This document shows, one piece after another, positions 55,024-64,000 of a stretch of 64,000 bases of DNA. Positions within the stretch are counted from its first letter, which is position 1. Every line of letters starts with the position of its first letter. The notes below the pieces were generated by a model. That model was given only the letters and a program-made list of their open reading frames with translations. It made no database searches and had not been told where the DNA came from. The position numbers and the translations under genes are program-made. Source of the stretch: Obelidium mucronatum (taxonomy: Eukaryota; Chytridiomycota; Chytridiomycetes; Chytridiales; Chytriomycetaceae); assembly GCA_025765595.1 (NCBI GenBank), contig JAIVFH010000082.1, forward strand, positions 62,001-126,000, read 5' to 3'.

Positions 55024-57195
55024 TCACAACCACAATAGTTTCGGCTTCAGGTCTCCGCGCACTTGAAACACTGGCAAAGGATGAGCTCCTCGGTTAAATG
55101 CGTATTGGTCAAGTGGGAGGATGCTGGCATCGGCAAATAGCAAGTAAAGGTATTTAAATGTTGCTGCCATCAAGAAGGATTCCATCTTGTCATTCTGTGT
55201 TGGGGGCATCCGCGTCGCGTTAGTCTGTGAATTAGAGAGTTAATGAGCTATGGAATAGTCTGTTTCGAACTTACCAAACCGCTGTATCCACCAGATGGTA
55301 CTTTCGCCCACTGCTCCATAGATCTGAAGATTCTCCAACCCCACTCGCGGTATTTCTCATCGCCTGTAACGCGGAACAGGACAAAAAATGTCTCCAATGC
55401 CTCGGGTCCCAACAAAGAGGATGAACCTTCATTCATTTCTGGCTGAAAGTCCAAATTATATTTGCCATCCGCGACGGTGCGCACATTTTCTAACGCGATG
55501 GGGGCTTTGACTGACGAATGCCCCAACCTCTTGTGCACAGCCCTTGAACTTTACCAGCATTCTTTCCACATCTTTCGGCAGCTCGGATAGTATCTTTAGG
55601 TGCATTCCACACTACTTTGGTTGGCGCAAGACCGGTTACCGTTTGGTGAAACATTTCATAACACGTCTGGGCAAGTTCTTCGGCGAGGTAAAGCTTCTTC
55701 CATTTCTTCAGCGTTCATAATGCGTTTTCTTGCAGTGGGATGACGCGGGACTCGAACCCCTTTTGTTGCTGATAATGCAAGTATGGCGCCCATTGAACAC
55801 GTCGACTGGTCCATCTGGTCAGTCTTTATTCCTTTCGCGAAAGGGCCTTGTATTCCACGAACGTAGAGGAGGTTACTTGGATCGCTTCTCAAGAGGAGGC
55901 TTCTTTTTGATTCCTTTCAGGGATCGCCTGAACTGCTGGGCAAAGAACGTTTCGGAATTTTTTGTGAGAAGCGATTGTTTGACAAGATATTCGTAATAGC
56001 CTCCGGAATCTCTTCCAAGGTTGAAATCTTCGTCAATAAATTTGGGCTTGGAAATATCGACTTGTTTTGGAACAAGGATGATCAAACAACTTTGTTTTGT
56101 CGCCGCCATGATGGAGCAACTGATTGCTGGCATTTTGAACGGCATTCCAGAATTTTGGATCGTTTGTTATATGAGTGAGATATTTAAATTCCAGTTGTAG
56201 TGAAAGAGCAGCAGCTGTTGAGATGTTTCGTTGATCTCCATTTGGTTTCCTTGAGGAAAATAAAGGAACTGTCAAAATAGGCGTGAAATATTCAAAAAAA
56301 AACTACTCACCCCGTTTGGAAATTGATTGAGTTAAATGGAACTCCCGACAAAGAGGATGTAAAAGCAGGAAGCAACTGCTCGGCTAGACCGACAGCCTCC
56401 TTCAACAGTGCAACTTCTTTACTCAAATGATAACTGCTTAATAGAGCCCCCAAAGATCGAATACTTGCTTTCAGTGCACATTGACATTTTCAAGCATCGA
56501 GATGGACAGTCCTTGTTCTTTTGTGATCCAATTGTAGGATCTTTCATAGATGGTCTTGTTGATCAACCAAGCTGAATCCAAAGAATCCACAATCATGAGC
56601 CCCATGCCCATTCCATTCTTCCCAGTTTTGCTCCGTGGATCTAATGTTCAAAAGAGTTAATTTTCGAGCACAACCGAGAAGATACTGCTATAACGAACTT
56701 AATTCATCTTTTCCCCAAGCAAAGTCAACATATCCCTCCCACGCGTGCGAAAATGCGCGTGCTACGGCTTTCGCTCTTGAATTCCAAACTTTCTTCTTTT
56801 GAGATTCAGAGAGTTTCATGGAAGATAAAAAAGGCGGATAGTTGTGGTTGAATAAGTCGGGATGCATGGGAAGTTTGAAGGAGTCGTCAAAGGGTGTTAG
56901 GTCAATATTTGCATCATTTGTTGGTGTGTCATCAGTGTCGGTTTTCAGTTTTGGATATTGGCCCCTAACGATCAACACAATAGCGAAGATCACGATAGAG
57001 ATTGTGAGAGGCATCCAGTTATTTCGAAGAAAGCGATTCAATTGCGCTCGACGCGTTTTTCTATAGCCTTTGAGATCATCCTCATCAAAACCATGCCTGC
57101 GGTAGGTTGATTTGAGTGAAGACGGCTTCGGCCATCCATATGAGTGAGACGGTAATGCGTCGGCATGTGATGTAGAGCGAAAAGGGAGGAGACAT
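55024..57195 (-). pseudogene. Degenerate GH47 alpha-1,2-mannosidase, copy 1
   Basis: Class I (GH47) mannosidases trim Man9 N-glycans in the ER and Golgi. This copy has the type II layout (short basic tail, then WMPLTISIVIFAIVLIV) and family blocks in order (WEGYVDFAWGKDELSSL, PFNSI, GYYEYLVKQSLLT, RSDPSNLLYVRG, ETFFVLFRVTGDEKYREWGW, KMESFLM). Frame breaks occur near 57182, about 55900 and about 55692, each cured by removing one base. Independently, conserved residues are lost: the catalytic-acid motif FETTIR is LKASIR, the C-terminal ETLKY is ATFKY, and the calcium-binding threonine of FNTEAHP is arginine (FNRGAHP). The complete copy at 62-64 kb keeps all three. So this copy cannot be an active mannosidase. 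Confidence 0.8.
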
Positions 57196-57290
57196 TTGGT
57201 TGGTTTGTTTTGGTGGGTTTTGACAAACTATTTTCAAACTCAGCTGAAAGAAGAACTATTTAACAACAACCGTTCATTTTGGTTTTTATT

Positions 57291-58316
57291 TCACATTGTA
57301 GTTGTGATGTATCGTTGATTTGCAAGCCATTCATAATGTAAACCATCGTACGTGTCATCCAAAAACCTAAACATTGGCTCATCAAACCATTCTTTTTCAA
57401 TAAAACCACAAGCATCTGTTGTACCAACTGCAAGGACCTTGTCTTGCTCGCCCAACCAGAGATATATCCACTCAAACCCGCACCTGGCTGCCTCGTATTT
57501 AGCAGCCTCCAACAAAACACGCACGTTTTCCTGGCTAGTAGATTCCATTCGCGTTATGCAAAGACGTTTGTTGCGGTAAAAGTGGGCATATACAAGAAAG
57601 TTGTGGTCATCAATCCAAGCCCCAAGTGAAGTCGACAAGGCGCTGTCTCCCACTGGAGCGTTTCCAAAAGATAGGTACACATTGCGAACAATCGAATGAC
57701 GTTGGACTGATGGGACAAGCGCAAAGGAGCCTTTTGTTGGTGATTCCGATACTTTCGTTCGCAATGCCAATGAATCCATAAGAGAGATACGCTTCAAGTC
57801 AATTGCAGACATAGATTTGGCATTGTGTAGCGTGGCAGAACAAGGGCTGTCTGCTTGAAAGGCAAGCAGTTTGTATGGTGCTCGTTTGAAACCAAATTGA
57901 CCATAGTAGATCGAATCGGCGCCTCCAGCCATCAAGTAAACAACCTTAACTTCTCCCTCGTCTTTCAATTTCTGAATCAGCTGGGTCATGATGGCCTTTC
58001 CGTGTCCTTTTCCCCTCAACTCTTCTCGCACAAATACTGCCCCAATACCGACCACCGGCACAGGATCTTGACAGCCTTTGATCCAGCCGCTTTCTTGGAT
58101 TGTTTCAGCTTGCGCTACAAGAGTGCCGTCGCTGGTTTTCAGGATCCAAACTGTGATGTTGTTTGCCACGTTGTACTTTTGCTTCCGCAACACCCAGGCT
58201 TCGACACTATCTTCGTATCCCTGTCCCCAGCATTCGAATGTGTTGGCAAAGGTGGTAGCAAGAGCTTCACTATCGGCCGGTGGCGCAAGCCGATGTAGGG
58301 TTTTACTGTGTGGCAT
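57291..58316 (-). CDS. GNAT-family acetyltransferase, LYC1-like
   Basis: A single exon of 341 codons. The N-terminal half is a GNAT fold: VVGIGAVFVREELRGKGHGK gives motif A with the acetyl-CoA-binding R-G-x-G-x-G/K pattern, followed by YLMAGGADSIYYGQFGF. The C-terminal half (FLVYAHFYRNKRLCITRM, FEWIYLWLGEQDKVLAV) is the second, non-catalytic GNAT-like half seen in fungal LYC1-type lysine N-acetyltransferases, which act in lysine catabolism of some yeasts. Substrate specificity is inferred from overall similarity only. It ends with YEWLANQRYI. Divergent from the lectin gene, 280 bp apart. No frame problem. Confidence 0.75.
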   Translation of the reverse strand: MPHSKTLHRLAPPADSEALATTFANTFECWGQGYEDSVEAWVLRKQKYNVANNITVWILKTSDGTLVAQAETIQESGWIKGCQDPVPVVGIGAVFVREELRGKGHGKAIMTQLIQKLKDEGEVKVVYLMAGGADSIYYGQFGFKRAPYKLLAFQADSPCSATLHNAKSMSAIDLKRISLMDSLALRTKVSESPTKGSFALVPSVQRHSIVRNVYLSFGNAPVGDSALSTSLGAWIDDHNFLVYAHFYRNKRLCITRMESTSQENVRVLLEAAKYEAARCGFEWIYLWLGEQDKVLAVGTTDACGFIEKEWFDEPMFRFLDDTYDGLHYEWLANQRYITTTM

Positions 58317-58597
58317 TAAAATGTTTCAAGAAAAACAACCATAACACTGTTGCGTTATCGCAGTATATTTTTCAAATGAAAGATTGCATTGTTTCACATC
58401 CGTTGAAGGGCTTGAGATACCACTCTTGGCACAAATTGGCTTACGCCGATTTCGAAACAAGTCACGTGAGATTCGAAATACGAATTCGTCAGTTTTCTTC
58501 ATTATTTTCGTGGAGATTTTCCAGCGACTCGAAATCCAAAATTCCATAAAAAGAAGGCCATTTTAGAGTTACCTCAAAAGAAACCCCATCTTGCCTC

Positions 58598-61500
58598 ATG
58601 AGTGTCACCCCATTCCGTCTCGCAGCGGCGCATAACCCAGCTATATGTATCAGCAATGTCGCAAACACCGACTTTTACAATGTACAAACAACTGTCCGAT
58701 GCGATAGTAACTGATCCTCGACAGCTATGGGTTACTACACCGCAAGGACAGCTTCGAGCTTCAAACGGAACGTCCTGTCTCGATTCTCGTGGTGTCTCGA
58801 ACCTCTATGTAATGTCAACATGTCAACAAAGCTTGATTCTTTTCGAAATTCCACACTCCTAATCGTTTCTTTGCTTTTACATAGATGAAGGGTGGGCTCT
58901 GTGATTCCGCCGCCGTCGAGCAAGTTGTTAAGGGGCTTACTTATTCGGCTGCTGGAGCGCCCCTTACCCTGTCTTTACCAGCCGGACAATGCGTTTCTGC
59001 CAGTGGTGGAAAAAACAGCGTAGGATTCAGCTCCTACCTAACTCACGCACAGTGCACTGATGCGGATATAATCTCTTGGCGCCAAACTACCGACGTCGCT
59101 GTCCCATACTACACAATCTTCAACTGGCCGGACTCTCCTTTCATCGCTCCCGCAAATGCCGTTGGTGCGGCCTTGTGGTTACAAACTCGACTGTGGATTC
59201 TGGAATGTCGGTATGGTCCATGTTGTCTACCGGCGGTCCAATTGTCCATAGAAATGGTTTATGTCTTGAAGTAGTTAATTCTAGTCTCCTGGATGGCGCG
59301 GCAGTTGATGTGAGTCTTCTATCTCAACAACATTCCGTTTCATCTCTCTTACACTGTCCCAAAGGTTGGTGTTTGTACTGGCGCTGCCAACCAATACTTT
59401 ACATTTTCGGGCACTTCAATGGTGTCCATCATTGCCAAGCATAGTGGTAAATGCTTGCAGCTACCATATGTAGCCGATTTGGTGGGACTCGTGCAATCTG
59501 CGTGCATTATCAACAAGAATGGTGATCTTTACCGCCCTCAGCAATTCATCTTTTCGTTCTTGTCGTACACTCCTCCATCGGTCCCGATTCCTGCTGGATT
59601 ACCAAAGTCAACGACTACCACTACCACAACTACCACCACACCTCCAACGACTACGACTACGACTACAACGACAACTACGACTACAGCTGCTAGCTCTGCT
59701 ACCACAGCCACTAAAGTTCCCACATCAACAACAACAGTACCAACAACAACAGCAAGCACCTACTCCAACATTATTTTCCTTCAACTCCCAAGAAGGATAC
59801 TGCTTCGACACTGCCAACGTCATCGGATGGCTCCGTCTACACCTACCAATGCAACGCCAACAGCACCCAAGTCTGGAGAGCCTACAGCAACGGCATCATC
59901 AAGCACTTCAACGGCCTCTGCTTGGAAGTCCCAGGAAACAGTTTATCCGACAATGCCACGCTCGCTCTCAACGTATGCACAGGAGCCGACAACCAAGTCT
60001 TTACTGTGTCTGGCGACGCCTTCACTTTATCCAGATACATTTCCAAAATCAGTGGAAAGTGTGTTCATCTCTCTGGAACTGGGATCGGTGTGTCGTTGAC
60101 GCAGATTTCTTGTGTGAATGGGAGTCTGTTGCAGCAGTTTCGGTTTATTGGGTATTTGCCGTCGTTTAATCCTGCGGCTATTACTCCGTCAGCGAGGACA
60201 ACTACTACTACAACTACGACTACTACTACCACTTCTACTCCAACACCAACTTTGTTTTCATGGAATTCTCAAGAAGGGTACTGCTTGGACACTCCCAATG
60301 TTGTTGGCGGGTCCGTGTACACCAACCAATGCAACGCCAACAGCACAGAAGTCTGGAGACCATACAATAACAACCAGATCAAGCACTTTGACGGACTCTG
60401 TCTCGAAGTTGTCGGGAAAAGCACGGCAGACGGCGCCGAGATTGCTTTGAACCCATGCACAGGAGCAGACAATCAAATCTTTACTGTATCCTCTGGTGGC
60501 GCCTTGTCCCTATCCACCTACACTGCCAAACACAGTGGAAAATGTGTAACGTTATCAGGAACAGGAATTGGAGTCTCACTTGTCCAAAAAGCCTGTGTTG
60601 GAGGAAGCACTTTACAACAATTCAAATTCTATGGATACTTGGCCGCGTTTACTCCCTCTACAATCACGCCGTCGACGAGAACAACTACATCTACGACTAC
60701 TGCTGCTGCTTCTCCAACGCCGACTGCGACCTTGTTTTCTCTTAATTCGCAGGAAGGGTACTGTTTCGATACGTCCAATGTTGTTGGTGGGTCCGTGTTT
60801 ACAAACCAGTGCAACTCCAATAGCACTGAGGTCTGGAAAGCAATGAGCAACGGCCAAATCAAGCACTTTAACGGACTTTGCTTGGAAATCGCTGGTGCAA
60901 GCACCGCAGGTGGAGCATTCGCCGTATTAAACACATGCAACGGTGCAACGAACCAGAACTTTGTCGCCACAAGCGTTGGAACAGCAGGAATAATGACCCT
61001 ATCCCCCCAACACACTGCAAACAAGTGTCTCACTGTCACCATGAAGGGACTAGGAATGATGCTCCAACAAACGGATTGCGTCGCCAACTCACTTCTCCAA
61101 CAATTCAAATTCTATGGATTCCTGCCGACATTCAATCCGGCCCCGATTACCCCGACATCCGTTCCCTCTGGAAACTACCTGTTCACGCTTGGTGCTGGTG
61201 GGAACGCTGGAATGCAGCTTGACGGTGGGAACGGGTATGGAGGAACCGTGATGGTGAACCAGCAAGCCGGGGATACGCGTCTCTGGCATTTTAACGCGGA
61301 CGGGCAAATCGTGAACCATAATGGACTTTGTTTGGATGTGAATGGGGATAGTTACTGGATTCAAGACCTTGGTCGAGTTGTTGGAACTCAATCTTGCAAC
61401 GCCTCATCTCCAACACAATACTTTACGGCCAAAGCCGGATGGACTGTTCCGACTAGTATTGTTTCCAAGGCGTCGGGACAGTGTCTTTTGGTTTCGCAGA

Positions 61501-62057
61501 ATGGAATCGGTGGCGTTCTAGTGATGGCGCCTTGTGTGGATGGGAAAGTGGAGATGCAGTTCCAGTTCCGAGCTACGAGCTATAACCCACCGCCTGTCGT
61601 CCCGCTTGCGAGGAATGTTGCACCCGCTGGAAATTATCTCATTGGTAATATTTTGCAACGCTATTGTATCGATACAAGCCCGGGGTTGAATGTGGCTGCG
61701 ACAATCACGAATTGTGACTTTGCAAGTAAACCTGCTACTCAATTAATGAGTTTCTTGCCGACGGGGCAGATCAAGTTTGGTACTGGAAACTGTCTTGGTT
61801 TGTTGCGAACGAATGCAACTCTCTATGAGGATGTGGCGATCGGAGCAGTTACCTGTAATAGCACTGAACCAAGTCAACAGTTTGTACCCGTGATTGGGTA
61901 CCCAAGTATCGTTCGCGCTTTTGGACTTGTTAAAGTCAAGAGTTCTGGTGCCTGTTTATCAATTACAAACACGTTGGCAAGCAGTTCACCGCCAGTCACT
62001 GTTCGACAACAATGGTGTTATGATCAATCTGCTTTGGAAAAGTTTTACTTTTCTTAA
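58598..62057 (+). CDS. Multi-module beta-trefoil (ricin-B-type/CBM13) lectin with Thr-rich linkers
   Basis: A carbohydrate-binding protein built from about six beta-trefoil modules of 140-150 residues. Each has repeats such as GYCLDTPNVVGGS, HFDGLCLEVVG, ALNPCTGADNQIFTV, KHSGKC and LQQFKFYGYL, the C-x-D and Q-x-F/W pattern of CBM13 lectins. Linkers between modules are runs of threonine (ACT/ACA repeats). No catalytic domain is attached. The 3' part from about 59838 is continuous to 62057. The 5' part needs introns near 58852-58884 and 59311-59365, and shows frame breaks at about 58712, 59175, 59757 and 59828. A signal peptide is not seen at the first ATG and may lie in an unrecognised upstream exon. 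Probable secreted or surface glycan-binding protein. Confidence 0.75.
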
Positions 62058-62143
62058 AAAAACACATAATTATGCCAAATCTATATCAATTTAAATAAAC
62101 ACACGAGAGTCTATATTGTATCATTTGATCATCAAATCATCAT

Positions 62144-64000
62144 TCACATCCAAACAACCTTCTTTTTCAACTCTTCTCCAACTTCAAAGATGGGGAACGG
62201 GTGGCATTCCGTGTTGAATACATATTTATCCAGTGGAAGCAGAGTAGAATCTGAAAAGAGCAAGTAAAAGTACTTTAGAGTTTCTCCCAAGAAAAAGGAT
62301 TCCATCTTGTCTCTTGAGGGTGGTGGTAGAACATTGACATCGTTCTGAAAAAAAAAAAAGATTTCATTTAAAACAGAGAAAGGAAGGAACTGACAATATA
62401 AAAACTCACCAAGCTTGTGTACCCCCCAGTTGCGACTTTACTCCACTGCTCAAACGACCGGAACATGCGCCAACCCCATTCCCTGTATTTTTCGTCCCCC
62501 GTAATCCGATACAATACAAAGAATGTCTCGATCGCCTCAGGCCTCAATAAATTATGCTTATCCAACGAATGAATGTTAAAGTCCCTTTCAATTTCTCCGT
62601 CAGGTATAGCTTTCACAGTCTGCAAAGCAACAGGAATACTTCGACTGCTTAAGTTTGCAGAAGCGTTTGGTTGCTGCTGATCCAGCGATTCAAAACTAGC
62701 CCAAGTCTTATCCAACTCTTTACTCGCCGTCACAGCATCTTTCGCAGCGTTCCAAAACACAATTTCGGGTGCAAGACCAGACGCAGTCTGATGATACATT
62801 TCAAAGCAAGATTGAGCTAGTTCCTCAGCCATATACAGTTCCTCCATCTCCAAACCCGTCAAGACTTTTTGCCTCTCGTTGACATTGGTGGGGACGCGTT
62901 TTCCTTTCGTGGCAGCCAAGGCCAAAGTCCCGCCGAAATAGCAGACCAAGTGATCAAACTTTTCAGACTTTGCACCTGATTTGAGGTCTCCACTGTGTTC
63001 TCGAATATACAGCAGGTTGCTAGGATCGCTTCTCATGAGCAAATGTTTCTTGATTCCTTTGTGAAGCGCTTTCCGGTATTGCTCCAAAAAGAAGGGCTCT
63101 GTTGCGTTCGTGAGGAGGTATTGTTTTGCAAGGTATTCGTAGTAACTATCGGCACGAGAACCGAGACGCAGTTCGTTTCCCACAAAGTTTCCAGTGTTTG
63201 GATCCATGTATACGGGGACAAGGTGGTCGTAAGGGGCTGATTTGTCGTTAGGTGATTTATAGAGGACTTGGCTGACGCGTTGGGCAGCGTTCCAGTATTT
63301 GGGGTCGCCTGTGAGGTGACTGAGGTATTTGAATTCTAGTTGGATTGTTGTTGCTTCGGATGTGGAGCTGTGGGTTCCTCCGGGATTGGTTGCTTTACTG
63401 TGTCAGGAGGTTATAAAATTTAAGTTTCAGAAAAACCGACGCTAAAAAAAAAAAGGAAAACTCTTTACCCAGTCTTCAAGTGAATAGAGTTGAATGGAAT
63501 TCCAGACTTGCTTTCCAGGAAAGCGGGCAAAAAGTAATCGGCAACGCGAACAGCCTGTTCCAACAACAAAGGATCGCCACTTAAATGGTGCGCACTCAAG
63601 AGACCGCCGACGACGCGAATAGTTGTTTCAAAAACATTTGCATTGACGTCAGCATCCATTGTGAGTCCAGGATGAGTCTTGTTTGTGACCCATGAAGATG
63701 CACTTTGGAATATTGTTTGATTGTTTAACACGTAGGCGGTATCAAGGGCGTCGAGAATGGTTAGGCCCATGTGTAGCCAAGAATCACCCTTTTGAGAGTT
63801 TGGTTCTGGTGTGTGTGTGTGTGTGTGTGTTGTTGGTGAGAATAAGCTGTTGATTGACGGCGGAGATGAAGGAGAGAAAGACCCTCGGCGAGAAAGAGAA
63901 AAACACACCGCCTTCGGCGATAGGATGACACTGCTTTTGGCGGTGTTCACTGCCGAGAACACATACTCAATTCATCATGATCCCAGGCAAACCGAGTATA
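62144..64000 (-). CDS. GH47 alpha-1,2-mannosidase, copy 2 (5' end beyond the window)
   Basis: The enzyme hydrolyses alpha-1,2-linked mannose of N-glycans in the ER or Golgi. Visible exons encode, in order, FAWDHDELS at the window edge (63967-64000), DSWLHMGLTILDALDTAYVL, the catalytic FETTIRVVGGLLSAHHLSGD, SGIPFNSI, ATTIQLEFKYLSHLTGDPKY, SYYEYLAKQYLLTN, RSDPSNLLYIREH, LRPEAIETFFVLYRITGDEK (general-base Glu), WRMFRSFEQW, DKMESFFLGETLKYFYLLF and the calcium-binding FNTECHPF. All key residues are kept and no frame break is seen. The N-terminal membrane anchor lies outside the window. The intron at about 63798-63966 holds a GT microsatellite and a GC hairpin. Same orientation as the dead copy 6 kb away. 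Confidence 0.9.
63805..63832. repeat. (GT)n microsatellite in a GH47 intron
   Basis: About ten GT units lie in the intron next to the first visible full exon of the GH47 copy 2 gene. Confidence 0.8.
63905..63946. repeat. GC hairpin pair ACACCGCC...GGCGGTGT in a GH47 intron
   Basis: ACACCGCC (63905-63912) pairs with GGCGGTGT (63939-63946). A smaller CGCC-TTC-GGCG hairpin is nested at the left arm. The core CCGCCTTCGGCG is the same as in the NDFIP-like intron 26 kb away. Confidence 0.75.

Overview
This window is nuclear DNA from a flagellated, early-diverging fungus, most likely a chytrid of the Chytridiales. The evidence is the gene set. Genes carry many short (about 50-110 nt) GT-AG introns. 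Fungal-type genes (GNA1, Rho1, BSD2/NDFIP, GH47 mannosidase, a LYC1-like acetyltransferase) sit beside genes that most Dikarya have lost: a CFAP73/CCDC42-like axonemal protein, an Integrator subunit 6, a SARAF-like protein and class C GPCRs. A genus (for example Rhizoclosmatium or Chytriomyces) cannot be fixed from sequence alone.

Layout. 0-5.1 kb: an intron-containing gene of about 645 codons with a PIP-box-like motif, then an intron-containing serine recombinase, with a perfect 13-bp inverted repeat between them. Together these may be a mobile element. 5.2-7.3 kb: a TTTGG tract, a foldback cluster and an 839-bp MITE-like element bounded by 23-bp inverted repeats. 7.4-22.6 kb, all minus strand: bestrophin-like channel, class C GPCR, methylmalonate-semialdehyde dehydrogenase, INTS6, F-box/LRR membrane protein, Reeler-like secreted protein. 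22.8-32.4 kb: a class C GPCR remnant, two small membrane proteins, CFAP73-like, enoyl reductase TECR, a second class C GPCR and a single-exon 7-TM protein. 32.4-42.6 kb: cytochrome b5-acyl-CoA dehydrogenase fusion, an unknown protein, GNA1, BSD2/NDFIP adaptor and a very large TKL-type kinase. 42.6-47.2 kb: proteasome alpha-2, a DBP2/DDX5-type helicase and SARAF. 47.2-49.6 kb: a gene-poor interval with a duplicated 230-246-bp module and ankyrin debris. 49.6-53 kb: a Sel1-like gene and two tandem Rho GTPases. 53-55 kb: gene-poor, with a tRNA-Arg-derived sequence. 55-64 kb: two GH47 mannosidase copies flanking a LYC1-like acetyltransferase and a multi-module beta-trefoil lectin.

Most genes are independent housekeeping or signalling genes and no operon-like unit is visible. 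Two divergent pairs (CFAP73/TECR and 7TM/b5-ACAD) have start codons only 28 and 31 bp apart and must share promoter DNA. The receptors, Rho GTPases and kinase fit zoospore and thallus signalling. The Reeler-like protein, the lectin and GH47 fit the secretory pathway and cell surface.

Quality warning. Several otherwise conserved genes (the DEAD-box helicase, SARAF, the lectin, one GH47 copy) contain isolated one-base frame breaks, nearly all insertions outside homopolymers. This looks more like uncorrected long-read insertion error than biology, except for GH47 copy 1, which has also lost active-site residues. Exon limits were read by eye from GT-AG signals, reading frame and paralogue comparison; 5' ends are the least certain part.
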